From CAYYWV01 sp964475385 (lineage in GTDB: Bacteria; Pseudomonadota; Alphaproteobacteria; JAAXGF01), in the NCBI GenBank assembly GCA_964475385.1, contig CAYYWV010000053.1:1-18843 (forward strand): DNA of 18,843 bases, in the 5' to 3' direction. A program made the translations under genes and the position numbers. Positions 1 to 6,937 of the stretch are shown one piece after another. Below the pieces are notes generated by a model. It was not told the DNA's origin. It did not search any database and worked only from the letters and a program-made list of their open reading frames with translations. Every line of letters starts with the position of its first letter. The first letter of the stretch is position 1.

Positions 1-209
1 CCGACGTGCCGGTCAGCACCAAGCCGACCGAGGTGCGGATGGGCAAGGGCAAGGGCTCGCCCGAGTACTGGATGTGCCGAGTCAAGCCGGGACGGATCAT
101 GTTCGAGGTCGACGGCGTGCCGCCGGCGCTCGCCCGGGCCGCCTTCGAGCGCGGCGCGGCCAAGCTGCCGGTGCGCACCCGGATCGTGGCCCGCACCGAG
201 GGAGCCTAG
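1..209 (+). CDS. rplP: 50S ribosomal protein L16 (3' part only)
   Basis: This is the C-terminal half of L16, the large-subunit protein beside the peptidyl-transferase centre and tRNA sites. The gene begins outside the window and its frame is already open at base 3. The visible residues include the family hallmark TKPTEVRMGKGKG followed by PEYW, then the VKPGRIMFE strand segment. The stop is TAG at 207-209. About 69 codons are visible of a family length near 137. The GTG at position 6 is an internal valine, not a start. It is followed after three bases by rpmC, as in the S10 operon. Confidence 0.97.
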   Translation, partial: DVPVSTKPTEVRMGKGKGSPEYWMCRVKPGRIMFEVDGVPPALARAAFERGAAKLPVRTRIVARTEGA

Positions 210-212
210 GCG

Positions 213-410
213 ATGAAGGCGGAAGAAGTGCGCGCAAAGAGCCTGGACGAGCTCAAGGAGCTTCTGGTCTCGCTCAAGAAGGAGGCGTTCAACCTGCGCT
301 TCCAGAAGGCGACCGGCCAGCTCGAGAACACCGGACGGATTCGCGAAGTCCGACGCGACATCGCGCGCGTCAACACGATTCTGCGCGAGAAGTCGCGCGC
401 CGCGTCGTAG
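213..410 (+). CDS. rpmC: 50S ribosomal protein L29
   Basis: L29 is a small two-helix protein on the large subunit near the exit tunnel, where it helps dock nascent-chain factors such as trigger factor and the signal recognition particle (family knowledge). The 65-residue product has the expected pattern: an N-terminal helix starting MKAEEVRAKSLDELKE, the core motif LRFQKATGQLENTGRI, and a basic C-terminal helix. Length matches the family (60-70). The ATG is preceded by GAGGGAG at 198-204, which lies in the 3' end of rplP, with an 8-base spacer, so translation is probably coupled to rplP. Confidence 0.98.
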   Translation: MKAEEVRAKSLDELKELLVSLKKEAFNLRFQKATGQLENTGRIREVRRDIARVNTILREKSRAAS

Positions 411-420
411 GAGGTCGGAG

Positions 421-657
421 ATGCCGAGGCGAGTCATGCAGGGCGTCGTGGTCAGCGCCGCCGGAGACAAGACGGTCATCGTGCGGGTCGAGCGCCGCGT
501 GATGCATCCGCTCTACAAGAAGGTGATCCGGCGAAGCAAGAAGTACGCGGCCCATGACGAACAGAACCGGTGCAAGCCGGGCGACGTGGTGCGAATCCGC
601 GAATCCCGGCCGTACTCGAAGCGCAAGCGGTGGGAAGTGGTATTCGACGCAGCCTAG
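421..657 (+). CDS. rpsQ: 30S ribosomal protein S17
   Basis: S17 binds 16S rRNA early in small-subunit assembly. The 78-residue product opens PRRVMQGVVVSAAGDKTV, the standard first OB-fold strands. It carries the family core VERRVMHPLYKKVIRRSKKYAAHDE and the GDVVRIRESRPYSKRKRW segment near the C-terminus. Its Shine-Dalgarno AGGAGG (409-414) physically overlaps the rpmC stop TAG (408-410), so termination on rpmC and initiation on rpsQ share bases. This is the last gene of the classical S10 operon. A hairpin begins at its stop codon. Confidence 0.98.
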   Translation: MPRRVMQGVVVSAAGDKTVIVRVERRVMHPLYKKVIRRSKKYAAHDEQNRCKPGDVVRIRESRPYSKRKRWEVVFDAA

Positions 658-675
658 GGCGGTTTCGCGCCGCCC
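657..675 (+). other. Hairpin in the rpsQ-rplN gap
   Basis: GGGCGG (657-662) pairs perfectly with CCGCCC (670-675) around a 7-base loop. The stem starts at the last base of the rpsQ stop codon. No U-run follows, so it is not a convincing intrinsic terminator. It may be an mRNA processing or stability element at the S10/spc junction. I saw no credible promoter in the remaining bases before rplN. Confidence 0.45.
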
Positions 676-703
676 GTGCGCCACGCAAGGAAGGGACTGA
701 GCC

Positions 704-1072
704 ATGATTCAGATGCAGACGAACCTGGATGTCGCCGATAACTCCGGTGCGCGCCGGGTGCAGTGCATCAAGGTGCTGGGCGGCTCGAAGCGCAAGACCG
801 CATCGGTCGGCGACGTGATCGTGGTCTCGGTCAAGGACGCGATCCCGCGCGGCAAGGTCAAGAAGGGCGACGTCCACCGGGCGGTGATCGTGCGGACCGC
901 GAAAGAGATCCGGCGCGAGGACGGCAGCGCGATCCGCTTCGACCGCAACGCGGCGGTTCTGATCACCCGCCAGGGCGAGCCCATCGGCACCCGCATCTTC
1001 GGCCCGGTGACGCGCGAGCTCAGGGCCAAGAAGTTCATGAAGATCATTTCGCTGGCGCCGGAGGTGCTGTGA
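704..1072 (+). CDS. rplN: 50S ribosomal protein L14
   Basis: L14 is a five-stranded barrel protein at the subunit interface and forms bridges to 16S rRNA. The 122-residue product is full length (family 120-123) and starts MIQMQTNLDVADNSGARRV, nearly the universal L14 N-terminus. It keeps the CIKVLGGSKR and DVIVVSVKDAIPRGKVKKGDV segments and ends SLAPEVL. A purine-rich AAGGAAGGG (687-695) precedes the ATG. In E. coli this gene opens the spc operon. Here a 46-base gap with a hairpin separates it from rpsQ. Its TGA shares one base with the rplX ATG. Confidence 0.99.
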   Translation: MIQMQTNLDVADNSGARRVQCIKVLGGSKRKTASVGDVIVVSVKDAIPRGKVKKGDVHRAVIVRTAKEIRREDGSAIRFDRNAAVLITRQGEPIGTRIFGPVTRELRAKKFMKIISLAPEVL

Positions 1073-1395
1073 TGGCCCGCAAGCTGCGGATCAAAAAAGG
1101 TGACGAGGTGATCGTCATCACCGGCAAGGAGAAGGGCAAGAAGGGCAACGTGCTGCGAGTCTTGCCCAAGGAATCGCGCGCGATCGTCCAGGGCGTCAAC
1201 ATGGTCAAACGCCATACCCGCCCGTCGGCGACCACGCCCGGCGGGATCATCGAGAAGGAAGCCCCGATCCACATTTCGAACCTCGCCCTTGTCGACCCCA
1301 AGTCGGGCGAGGCGACGCGGGTCGGTTACCGCGTCCTCGAGGACGGCCGCAAGGTGCGCTACGCGAAGCGCTCCGGCGAGATCATCGACGTCTAG
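1072..1395 (+). CDS. rplX: 50S ribosomal protein L24
   Basis: L24 is an early assembly initiator of the 50S subunit and binds 23S rRNA near the exit tunnel. The ATG shares its A with the last base of the rplN stop (TGATG joint), and GGAGG at 1060-1064 lies 7 bases upstream inside rplN, which suggests coupled translation. The 107-residue product shows the KOW motif early (KKGDEVIVITGKEKGKKGNV). It continues with NMVKRHTRPS, then GGIIEKEAPIHISNLAL, all standard for the family. An upstream in-frame extension into rplN coding sequence is open but does not resemble L24, so I reject it. Confidence 0.98.
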   Translation: MARKLRIKKGDEVIVITGKEKGKKGNVLRVLPKESRAIVQGVNMVKRHTRPSATTPGGIIEKEAPIHISNLALVDPKSGEATRVGYRVLEDGRKVRYAKRSGEIIDV

Positions 1396-1418
1396 CCGCC
1401 GCGGTGGGAGAAGAAAAG

Positions 1419-1967
1419 ATGAAGGCCCGTTTGCGCGAGCATTACGAGACGGTGCTGAGGCCCCAGCTTCAGGAGCGGTTCAACTACAAGAACCCGATGC
1501 AGGTGCCGCGGCTCGAGAAGATCGTCGTCAACATGGGCGTCGGCGAGGCGGTCGCCGACAGCAAGGCGATCAACGGCGCGGTCGCCGATCTGGCTGCGAT
1601 CACCGGCCAGAAGCCGATCGTGATCAAGGCCAAGAAGTCGGTGGCCTCGTTCAAACTGCGCCAGGGGATGCCGGTCGGCGTCAAGGTCACCCTGCGCAAG
1701 AATCGGATGTACGAGTTCCTTGACCGGCTGGTCACGATCGCGCTGCCGCGGGTGCGCGACTTTCGGGGCCTGTCGGACAAGAGCTTCGACGGACGCGGCA
1801 ACTTCGCGATGGGACTCAAAGAGCAGATCGTGTTCCCCGAGATCGACTACGACAAGGTCGACACCGTGCGGGGGATGGACATCGTGATCGTCACCACCGC
1901 GAAGACCGACGAGGAGGCCAAGGCGCTGCTCGCCGGCTTCCAGTTGCCGTTCAGCGGCGAAGCTTAG
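1419..1967 (+). CDS. rplE: 50S ribosomal protein L5
   Basis: L5 is part of the 5S rRNA particle in the central protuberance and contacts P-site tRNA. I start it at ATG 1419 (182 residues, MKARLREHYETVLRPQL) because GGGAG at 1406-1410 is 8 bases upstream. An in-frame GTG at 1404 would add five residues but lies over that ribosome binding site. Family signatures include PRLEKIVVNMGVGEA near residues 30-45, the AITGQKPI and AKKSVASFKLRQGMPVG segments, and FRGLSDKSFDGRGNF. Length agrees with E. coli L5 (179). Confidence 0.97.
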   Translation: MKARLREHYETVLRPQLQERFNYKNPMQVPRLEKIVVNMGVGEAVADSKAINGAVADLAAITGQKPIVIKAKKSVASFKLRQGMPVGVKVTLRKNRMYEFLDRLVTIALPRVRDFRGLSDKSFDGRGNFAMGLKEQIVFPEIDYDKVDTVRGMDIVIVTTAKTDEEAKALLAGFQLPFSGEA

Positions 1968-1973
1968 GACAAC

Positions 1974-1991
1974 GCGAAAGCGAGGTTTCGC
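1974..1991 (+). other. Small hairpin with the rpsN ribosome binding site in its loop
   Basis: GCGAAA (1974-1979) and TTTCGC (1986-1991) pair perfectly around a six-base loop, GCGAGG. The loop contains GAGG (1982-1985), the only Shine-Dalgarno candidate for rpsN, 8 bases before its ATG. Displaying the site in a loop could modulate initiation. The stem is only 6 bp, so chance cannot be excluded. Confidence 0.4.
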
Positions 1992-1993
1992 AG

Positions 1994-2299
1994 ATGGCGA
2001 AGAAGAGCGCGATCGAGAAGAACAAGCGGCGGGCGCGGCTGGTCAAGAGCTACGCCGCCAAGCGGGAGCGTCTGAAGGCGATGGCCAACGACGAATCGTT
2101 GCCCCAGGAAGAGCGGTTCGCGGCGCGGCTCAAGCTGGCTCAGCTTCCGCGCAACGCCTCTCCGGTGCGCATTCGCAACCGGTGTGAGATCACGGGGCGG
2201 CCGCGGGGCTATTACCGCAAGTTCGGAATCTCGCGCATCGCGCTCAGGGAGCTGGCGTCTTCCGGCCAGATCCCAGGCGTCGTGAAGTCGAGCTGGTAG
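1994..2299 (+). CDS. rpsN: 30S ribosomal protein S14, zinc-independent form
   Basis: S14 sits in the head of the small subunit and contacts 16S rRNA, S3 and S10. The 101-residue product is the long, zinc-independent type (the zinc type is about 61 residues with two CxxC pairs). Only one cysteine is present, in the conserved RNRCEITGRPRGYYRKFGISR block. The N-terminus is strongly basic (AKKSAIEKNKRRARLVKSY). The C-terminus PGVVKSSW is typical of the family. The Shine-Dalgarno GAGG lies in a hairpin loop just upstream. Confidence 0.98.
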   Translation: MAKKSAIEKNKRRARLVKSYAAKRERLKAMANDESLPQEERFAARLKLAQLPRNASPVRIRNRCEITGRPRGYYRKFGISRIALRELASSGQIPGVVKSSW

Positions 2300-2312
2300 G
2301 GGAGGCGACCGC

Positions 2313-2711
2313 ATGGCGATCAACGATCCCGTCGGCGACATGCTGACCCGAATCCGCAACGGACAGCAGGCGCGGCTTTCTTCGGTGACCTCGCCGGCGT
2401 CCAAGCTCAGGGCGCGCGTTCTTGAAGTGCTTCAACGCGAGGGCTATATCCGAGGCTACAGTCAGTACGAGGTGGGCCGCGGCAAAGCCGAGCTTTCGAT
2501 CGAGCTCAAGTACGTGGACGGCGAGCCCGTGATCCGGCAGATCCGCCGGGTGTCCAAGCCGGGACGCCGCGTGTATTCTTCGGTCAAGGATCTGCCGCGG
2601 GTCTACAACGGGCTCGGGATCTCGATCCTGTCGACGCCGCGCGGCGTGATGTCCGACGCCGAGGCGCGGGCCCAGAACGTGGGCGGCGAAATCCTGTGCA
2701 CCGTATTCTAG
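2313..2711 (+). CDS. rpsH: 30S ribosomal protein S8
   Basis: S8 binds helix 21 of 16S rRNA and is a primary organiser of the central domain. In E. coli it also represses spc operon translation from a site around rplX-rplE. I could not identify such a mimic site here. The 132-residue product starts AINDPVGDMLTRIRNGQQA, includes EGYIRGY, the RRVSKPGRRVY segment, and the conserved LGISILSTPRGVMSDAEAR near the C-terminus, ending GGEILCTVF. GGGGAGG at 2299-2305 is a strong ribosome binding site. Confidence 0.98.
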   Translation: MAINDPVGDMLTRIRNGQQARLSSVTSPASKLRARVLEVLQREGYIRGYSQYEVGRGKAELSIELKYVDGEPVIRQIRRVSKPGRRVYSSVKDLPRVYNGLGISILSTPRGVMSDAEARAQNVGGEILCTVF

Positions 2712-2729
2712 GATTCTAGGAGAGCGTTG

Positions 2730-3263
2730 ATGTCGCGCGTCGGCAAACATCCGGTCGAGATCCCCGCAGGCGTTGAGGTGGCGCTCGCCGGCCAGTCGAT
2801 CACGGTCAAGGGCCAGCGGGGCACGCTTTCGGCTGCGCTGCCGCCCGAGGTCGACGTGACCGTCGATGACGGCAAGGTCACGGTTCGGCCGCGCAACGAT
2901 TCAAAGCGCGCGCGCGCCATGTGGGGCACCTCGCGCAGCATCGTGAACAACATGGTGGTCGGCGTCTCCAAAGGCTTTTCCATCGACCTCGAAATCAACG
3001 GCGTCGGCTACCGCGCGGCGAGCGACGGCAAGACGCTGACGCTTCAGCTCGGCTACAGCCACGATGTGGTCTACCCGATCCCCGAAGGCATCGAGATCAA
3101 GTGCGAACGCCCGACCTTGATCCGGGTGTCGGGAGCGGACCGACAGCGGGTCGGTCAGGTGGCCGCCGAGATCCGCGCGTTCCGCAAGCCCGAGCCGTAC
3201 AAAGGCAAAGGCATCAAATACGCGAACGAGTGGATCCGCCGCAAAGAAGGCAAGAAGAAGTAG
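2730..3263 (+). CDS. rplF: 50S ribosomal protein L6
   Basis: L6 lies at the base of the L7/L12 stalk near the factor-binding site. I start at ATG 2730 (177 residues, MSRVGKHPVEIPAGVEV), with AGGAG at 2718-2722 and a 7-base spacer. A TTG one codon earlier is less likely. Two duplicated L6 folds are visible. The first ends near WGTSRSIVNNMVVGVSKGF (about residue 65-85). The second carries the signature PYKGKGIKYANE close to the C-terminus, with a basic tail RRKEGKKK. Confidence 0.98.
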   Translation: MSRVGKHPVEIPAGVEVALAGQSITVKGQRGTLSAALPPEVDVTVDDGKVTVRPRNDSKRARAMWGTSRSIVNNMVVGVSKGFSIDLEINGVGYRAASDGKTLTLQLGYSHDVVYPIPEGIEIKCERPTLIRVSGADRQRVGQVAAEIRAFRKPEPYKGKGIKYANEWIRRKEGKKK

Positions 3264-3271
3264 GATAGGGC

Positions 3272-3634
3272 ATGTCGAGCGCGAAGGAACTGTTCGAACG
3301 CCGCAAGCGCAGGGTTCGGCGTCGTATCGCCAAAAGGTCTTCGGGGCGGCCGCGGCTGTCGGTCTTCCGCTCCAACAAGCATATCTATGCCCAGATCATC
3401 GACGATTCGCGCGGGATCACTCTGGCCGCGGCGTCGAGCCTCGATCAGGCGCTCAAGGGCGAGCTCAAATCCGGCGGCGACAAGGCGGCGGCGAGCAAGG
3501 TCGGCGTCTTGATCGCAGAGCGGGCCAAGGCGGCTGGCATCGAGAAGGTGGTGTTCGACCGCGGGGGCTACCGCTATCACGGGCGGATCAAGGCGCTTGC
3601 CGATTCGGCGCGCGAAGGCGGTCTCGAGTTTTAG
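3272..3634 (+). CDS. rplR: 50S ribosomal protein L18
   Basis: L18 binds 5S rRNA and, with L5, docks it into the large subunit. The 120-residue product matches the family length (117-120). It has an arginine-rich N-terminal tail (ERRKRRVRRRIAKRSSGRPRLSV), the strand FRSNKHIYAQIIDD, and the C-terminal motif VVFDRGGYRYHGRIKALADSARE. The likely ribosome binding site AGGA (3262-3265) overlaps the rplF stop codon, leaving an 8-base gap between genes. Confidence 0.98.
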   Translation: MSSAKELFERRKRRVRRRIAKRSSGRPRLSVFRSNKHIYAQIIDDSRGITLAAASSLDQALKGELKSGGDKAAASKVGVLIAERAKAAGIEKVVFDRGGYRYHGRIKALADSAREGGLEF

Positions 3635-3646
3635 GGAAAGACGACG

Positions 3647-4201
3647 ATGGCACAGATGAATACGCGCGACCGCGCCGACGGCGAGCTCGTTGACAAGCTC
3701 GTCAGCATCAACCGCGTCGCCAAGGTGGTCAAGGGCGGCCGCCGGTTCGGTTTTGCGGCGCTGGTCGTCGTCGGCGACACCAAGGGGCGCGTGGGCTTCG
3801 GCACCGGCAAGGCGCGCGAGGTTCCAGAGGCGATCCGCAAGGCGACCGAGCAGGCCAAGCGCCGCCTGATCCGCGTGCCTTTGCGCGAGGGCCGGACTCT
3901 CCATCACGACGTCAATGGGCGTTTCGGCGCCGGCCGGGTCGTTCTGCGCGCCGCGCCTCCGGGCACCGGCATCATCGCCGGCGGGCCGATGCGCGCCGTG
4001 TTCGAGATGCTGGGCATTCAGGATATCGTTTCGAAGTCGGTCGGCAGCTCGAATCCCCATAACATGGTCCGCGCGACCTTCGATGCGCTCAGCAAGGTGG
4101 TCTCGCCGCGCGCGGTGGCGAGCCGCCGGGGCAAGAAGGTGAGCGAAATCATCGGCCGCCGCGGTCCGCAGGCGGCGGCGAAGGAGAGCGCCAATGCCTG
4201 A
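3647..4201 (+). CDS. rpsE: 30S ribosomal protein S5
   Basis: S5 is a small-subunit protein with roles in mRNA entry and decoding accuracy (ram and spectinomycin-resistance mutations map here in other bacteria). The 184-residue product has the N-terminal double-stranded RNA-binding fold: INRVAKVVKGGRRFGFAALV, then VGDTKGRVGFGTGKARE and EVPEAIRKA. It continues with the S5 C-terminal domain (APPGTGIIAGGPMRAVFE and SSNPHNMVRATFDAL). A run of Ala-rich residues ends the protein. Its last eight bases overlap rpmD. Confidence 0.98.
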   Translation: MAQMNTRDRADGELVDKLVSINRVAKVVKGGRRFGFAALVVVGDTKGRVGFGTGKAREVPEAIRKATEQAKRRLIRVPLREGRTLHHDVNGRFGAGRVVLRAAPPGTGIIAGGPMRAVFEMLGIQDIVSKSVGSSNPHNMVRATFDALSKVVSPRAVASRRGKKVSEIIGRRGPQAAAKESANA

Positions 4202-4385
4202 GACCAAGCGAATCCGCGTGACCCAGATCGGCAGTCCGATCGGGCGCAAAAAGGACCAGCGGGCGACGTTGATCGGTCTCGGGCTCAACAAGATGCACCG
4301 CAGCCGCGAGCTTGAAGACACGCCCGCGATTCGCGGTATGATTAACAAGGTCCGCCACCTCGTCCGCGTCGAAGACGTTGCATAA
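4194..4385 (+). CDS. rpmD: 50S ribosomal protein L30
   Basis: L30 is a small peripheral large-subunit protein found in only some bacteria. The 63-residue product has the characteristic KRIRVTQIGSPIGRKKDQ start, then LIGLGLNKMHRSRELEDTP and IRGMINKVRHLVRV. The ATG lies inside rpsE, so the genes overlap by 8 bases. Its AAGGAG (4181-4186) is inside rpsE coding sequence, an arrangement that favours coupled translation. The stop is TAA. Confidence 0.97.
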   Translation: MPETKRIRVTQIGSPIGRKKDQRATLIGLGLNKMHRSRELEDTPAIRGMINKVRHLVRVEDVA

Positions 4386-4386
4386 T

Positions 4387-4408
4387 GCGGTCCGCTCGGG
4401 CGGGCCGT
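4387..4408 (+). other. Hairpin immediately 5' of the rplO ribosome binding site
   Basis: CGGTCCGC (4388-4395) pairs with GCGGGCCG (4400-4407) around the tetraloop TCGG, with one G-U wobble. A further G-U pair (4387 with 4408) can extend it to 9 bp. The stem ends directly before AAGGAG (4409-4414), the rplO Shine-Dalgarno. No U-tract follows, so it is unlikely to terminate transcription. It could stack next to the initiation site or mark a processing point. Confidence 0.45.
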
Positions 4409-4423
4409 AAGGAGTTTATGAGC

Positions 4424-4912
4424 ATGAGACTGAACGAGCTTTCCGATAACCCGGGGGCCCGGCGCGCGGCCAAGCGGCGCGGGCGCGGCATCGGCTCCGG
4501 CCTCGGCAAGACCTCGGGCCGCGGCCAAAAAGGCCAGAAGGCGCGCAGCGGCGTGGCGCTCAAGGGCTTCGAGGGCGGTCAGATGCCGCTCTATCGGCGC
4601 TTGCCCAAGCGGGGTTTTAACAACGTCTTCCGCAAGCGCTACGAGATCGTGAACCTGGGCCGGCTCCAGGCCGCGGTCGAAGCCGGGCGGATCGACGCGA
4701 AAAAGCCCGTGGACCGGGCGGCGCTGGTCGCGGCCGGTCTCGTGCGCAAGAACGGCGATCCCGTGCGCCTTCTCGCCAAGGGCGAGATCAAGACCGCGCT
4801 GACGATCGCCGTCGATGGGGCATCGAAGGCCGCGCTCGCCGCTGTCGAGGCGGCGGGCGGCAAGGTCGCCCTAGCAGAGAAGTCGGCCGCCGCCCCGGCA
4901 GCCGAGACCTGA
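4424..4912 (+). CDS. rplO: 50S ribosomal protein L15
   Basis: L15 is a late-assembly large-subunit protein that binds 23S rRNA. I choose ATG 4424 (162 residues, MRLNELSDNPGARRAAKRRG) because AAGGAG at 4409-4414 is then 9 bases away. An in-frame ATG at 4418 leaves only 3 bases, and one at 4385 would add residues foreign to the family. The glycine/lysine-rich N-terminal extension (GIGSGLGKTSGRGQKGQKARSG) threads into rRNA. GFEGGQMPLYRRLPKRGF is the L15 signature. The C-terminus is alanine-rich and longer than in E. coli (144 residues). Confidence 0.96.
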   Translation: MRLNELSDNPGARRAAKRRGRGIGSGLGKTSGRGQKGQKARSGVALKGFEGGQMPLYRRLPKRGFNNVFRKRYEIVNLGRLQAAVEAGRIDAKKPVDRAALVAAGLVRKNGDPVRLLAKGEIKTALTIAVDGASKAALAAVEAAGGKVALAEKSAAAPAAET

Positions 4913-4928
4913 AAGAAAGGCGGTCGCC

Positions 4929-6272
4929 ATGAGCTCAGCCGCGGAACAGCTTGCCGCCAACATCAACTTTTCGGCGCTGAGTAAGGCGACCGAGCTCAAG
5001 AAGCGCCTGTGGTTCACCCTCGGCGCCCTGATCATCTATCGGCTGGGAACCTACATTCCGATTCCAGGCGTCGATCCCCAGGTGCTCGACGACGTGTTCA
5101 ACCAGAACGCGGGCGGCATCCTCGGCATGTTCAACATGCTCGCGGGCGGCGCGCTCAGGCGGATGACGATCTTCGCGCTCAACATCATGCCGTACATCTC
5201 GGCGTCGATCATCATCCAGCTCCTGACCACGGTTTCGCCCAAGCTCGAGCAGCTCAAAAAGGAAGGCGAGACCGGGCGCAAGGTCATCAACCAGTACACC
5301 CGTTACGGGACCGTGCTGCTTGCGGCGCTTCAGGCCTACGGGATCGCCATCGGCCTCGAAGGGATGACCGGCAGCCAGGGCAGCGCGGTGATGAATCCCG
5401 GCATGTTCTTCCGGATCACCACGGTCATTACGCTGGTCGGCGGCACCGTATTCCTGATGTGGCTCGGCGAACAGATCACGGCGCGCGGCGTCGGCAACGG
5501 CATCTCACTGATCATCTTCGCCGGCATCGTCGCGCAGTTGCCAAGAGCGCTTGCGAGCACCCTCGAACTCGGCCGGACAGGGGCGATCTCGACCTACTTC
5601 ATCCTGTTCCTGATCGTGATGGTGATCGCGGTCGTGACCTTCGTCGTGTTCATCGAGCGCGCCCAGCGACGCATCGTGGTGCAGTATCCGAAACGGCAAG
5701 TGGGCGCGCGCATGTTCGGCGGCGAGAGCACGCATCTGCCGCTCAAGATCAACACCTCGGGGGTGATTCCGCCGATCTTCGCAAGCTCGATCCTGCTCCT
5801 TCCGATCACGGTTGCGGGCTTCAACGCAGGCCAAGGGCCGGAGTGGTTGAGCACGCTCTCGACCTATCTCGGACGTGGGCAGCCCATGTTCATGCTGCTC
5901 TACGCACTCGGGATCATTTTCTTCGCGTTCTTCTACACCTCGATCGTGTTCAATCCCGAGGAGACGGCCGATAACCTCAAGAAGTACGGCGGCTTCGTCC
6001 CCGGAATCCGGCCGGGCAAGAACACGGCGGCCTATCTCGACTATGTGCTGACCCGGTTGACGGTGATCGGCGCGGCCTACCTTACGGCCGTGTCTCTGTT
6101 GCCGGAGATGCTGATCTCCAAGTTCGCCTTGCCGTTTTACTTCGGCGGCACTTCGCTTCTGATCGTGGTCACCGTGACCATGGATACGGTCGGTCAGATC
6201 CACTCCCATCTGCTCGCGCATCAGTACGAAGGGCTGATCAAGAAAACCAAGCTGCGAGGACGGCGGTCGTGA
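4929..6272 (+). CDS. secY: Protein translocase channel subunit SecY
   Basis: SecY is the inner-membrane channel through which SecA or the ribosome drives secretory and membrane proteins. The 447-residue product has the expected ten membrane segments, with a hydrophobic first helix after the amphipathic N-terminus (FTLGALIIYRLGTYIPIPG). The region LGMFNMLAGGALRRMTIFAL follows, where the plug helix lies in this family, then the conserved NIMPYISASIIIQLL. A cytosolic loop contains PKRQVGARMFGGESTHLPLK and GVIPPIFASS. The basic C-terminus is LIKKTKLRGRRS. AAAGG (4916-4920) is 8 bases upstream. No rpmJ follows. Instead adk overlaps the stop by four bases. Confidence 0.98.
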   Translation: MSSAAEQLAANINFSALSKATELKKRLWFTLGALIIYRLGTYIPIPGVDPQVLDDVFNQNAGGILGMFNMLAGGALRRMTIFALNIMPYISASIIIQLLTTVSPKLEQLKKEGETGRKVINQYTRYGTVLLAALQAYGIAIGLEGMTGSQGSAVMNPGMFFRITTVITLVGGTVFLMWLGEQITARGVGNGISLIIFAGIVAQLPRALASTLELGRTGAISTYFILFLIVMVIAVVTFVVFIERAQRRIVVQYPKRQVGARMFGGESTHLPLKINTSGVIPPIFASSILLLPITVAGFNAGQGPEWLSTLSTYLGRGQPMFMLLYALGIIFFAFFYTSIVFNPEETADNLKKYGGFVPGIRPGKNTAAYLDYVLTRLTVIGAAYLTAVSLLPEMLISKFALPFYFGGTSLLIVVTVTMDTVGQIHSHLLAHQYEGLIKKTKLRGRRS

Positions 6273-6937
6273 AGCTCATTCTGTTGGGACCGCCGGGGGC
6301 GGGCAAAGGCACCCAGGCCAAGCGGATCGAGGAAGCTTACGGCATCGTCCAGCTTTCCACCGGGGACATGCTGCGCGCGGCGGTCCGCGCGGGCACCGAG
6401 ATCGGCCGCAAGGCGCAGGCGGTTATGGAGCAAGGCGGCCTGGTGCCCGACGACATCGTGGTTTCGATCATCGCCGAGCGCATCGCCCAGCCCGATTGCG
6501 CGAAGGGGTTCATCCTCGACGGTTTCCCCCGCACCGTCGCCCAGGCCGAGGCGCTCGACCGTATGCTCGAAGACCAGGGCGCGCGCATCGACCACGTGAT
6601 CGAGATCCGGGTCGACGATGCGGCCCTGATCGAACGGCTCTCGGGCCGCTTTTCCTGCGCGAACTGCGGGGCGGCCTATCACGACCGCTTCAACCGGCCC
6701 AAGGTCGAAGGGGTATGCGATATCTGCGGCGGGCGCGAGTTCGTCCGCCGCAAGGACGATGCGGCCGAGACCGTAGCCGCCCGGCTCAAGGCTTATCACG
6801 CCCAGACCGCGCCTCTTCTGCCTTATTACCGAGCGCGCGGGGTTCTGCGCTCGGTCGACGGGATGGCCGATATCGACGCGGTCACCCACGAAATCCAGGC
6901 GCTTCTCAACGGTGCGGAAACGGCGGGAGAGAATTGA
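6269..6937 (+). CDS. adk: Adenylate kinase with a four-cysteine (zinc-type) LID
   Basis: Adenylate kinase interconverts ATP + AMP and 2 ADP in the cytosol. The 222-residue product has the P-loop GPPGAGKGT at residues 7-15, the AMP-binding STGDMLRA near 30-37 and GFILDGFPRTVAQAEAL at 80-96. The long LID domain holds Cys130, Cys133, Cys150 and Cys153 in two CxxC pairs, the arrangement that binds structural zinc. The enterobacterial enzyme has no such cysteines. The start is GTG inside the secY stop (GTGA), with GAGGA at 6256-6260. Its own stop TGA lies within the -35 box of the next promoter. Confidence 0.98.
   Translation: MKLILLGPPGAGKGTQAKRIEEAYGIVQLSTGDMLRAAVRAGTEIGRKAQAVMEQGGLVPDDIVVSIIAERIAQPDCAKGFILDGFPRTVAQAEALDRMLEDQGARIDHVIEIRVDDAALIERLSGRFSCANCGAAYHDRFNRPKVEGVCDICGGREFVRRKDDAAETVAARLKAYHAQTAPLLPYYRARGVLRSVDGMADIDAVTHEIQALLNGAETAGEN

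Noticed and set aside
3155..4528. A 457-codon open frame on the - strand opposite rplF to rplO
   Set aside because: It spans five well-supported ribosomal protein genes on the other strand and resembles no protein I know.
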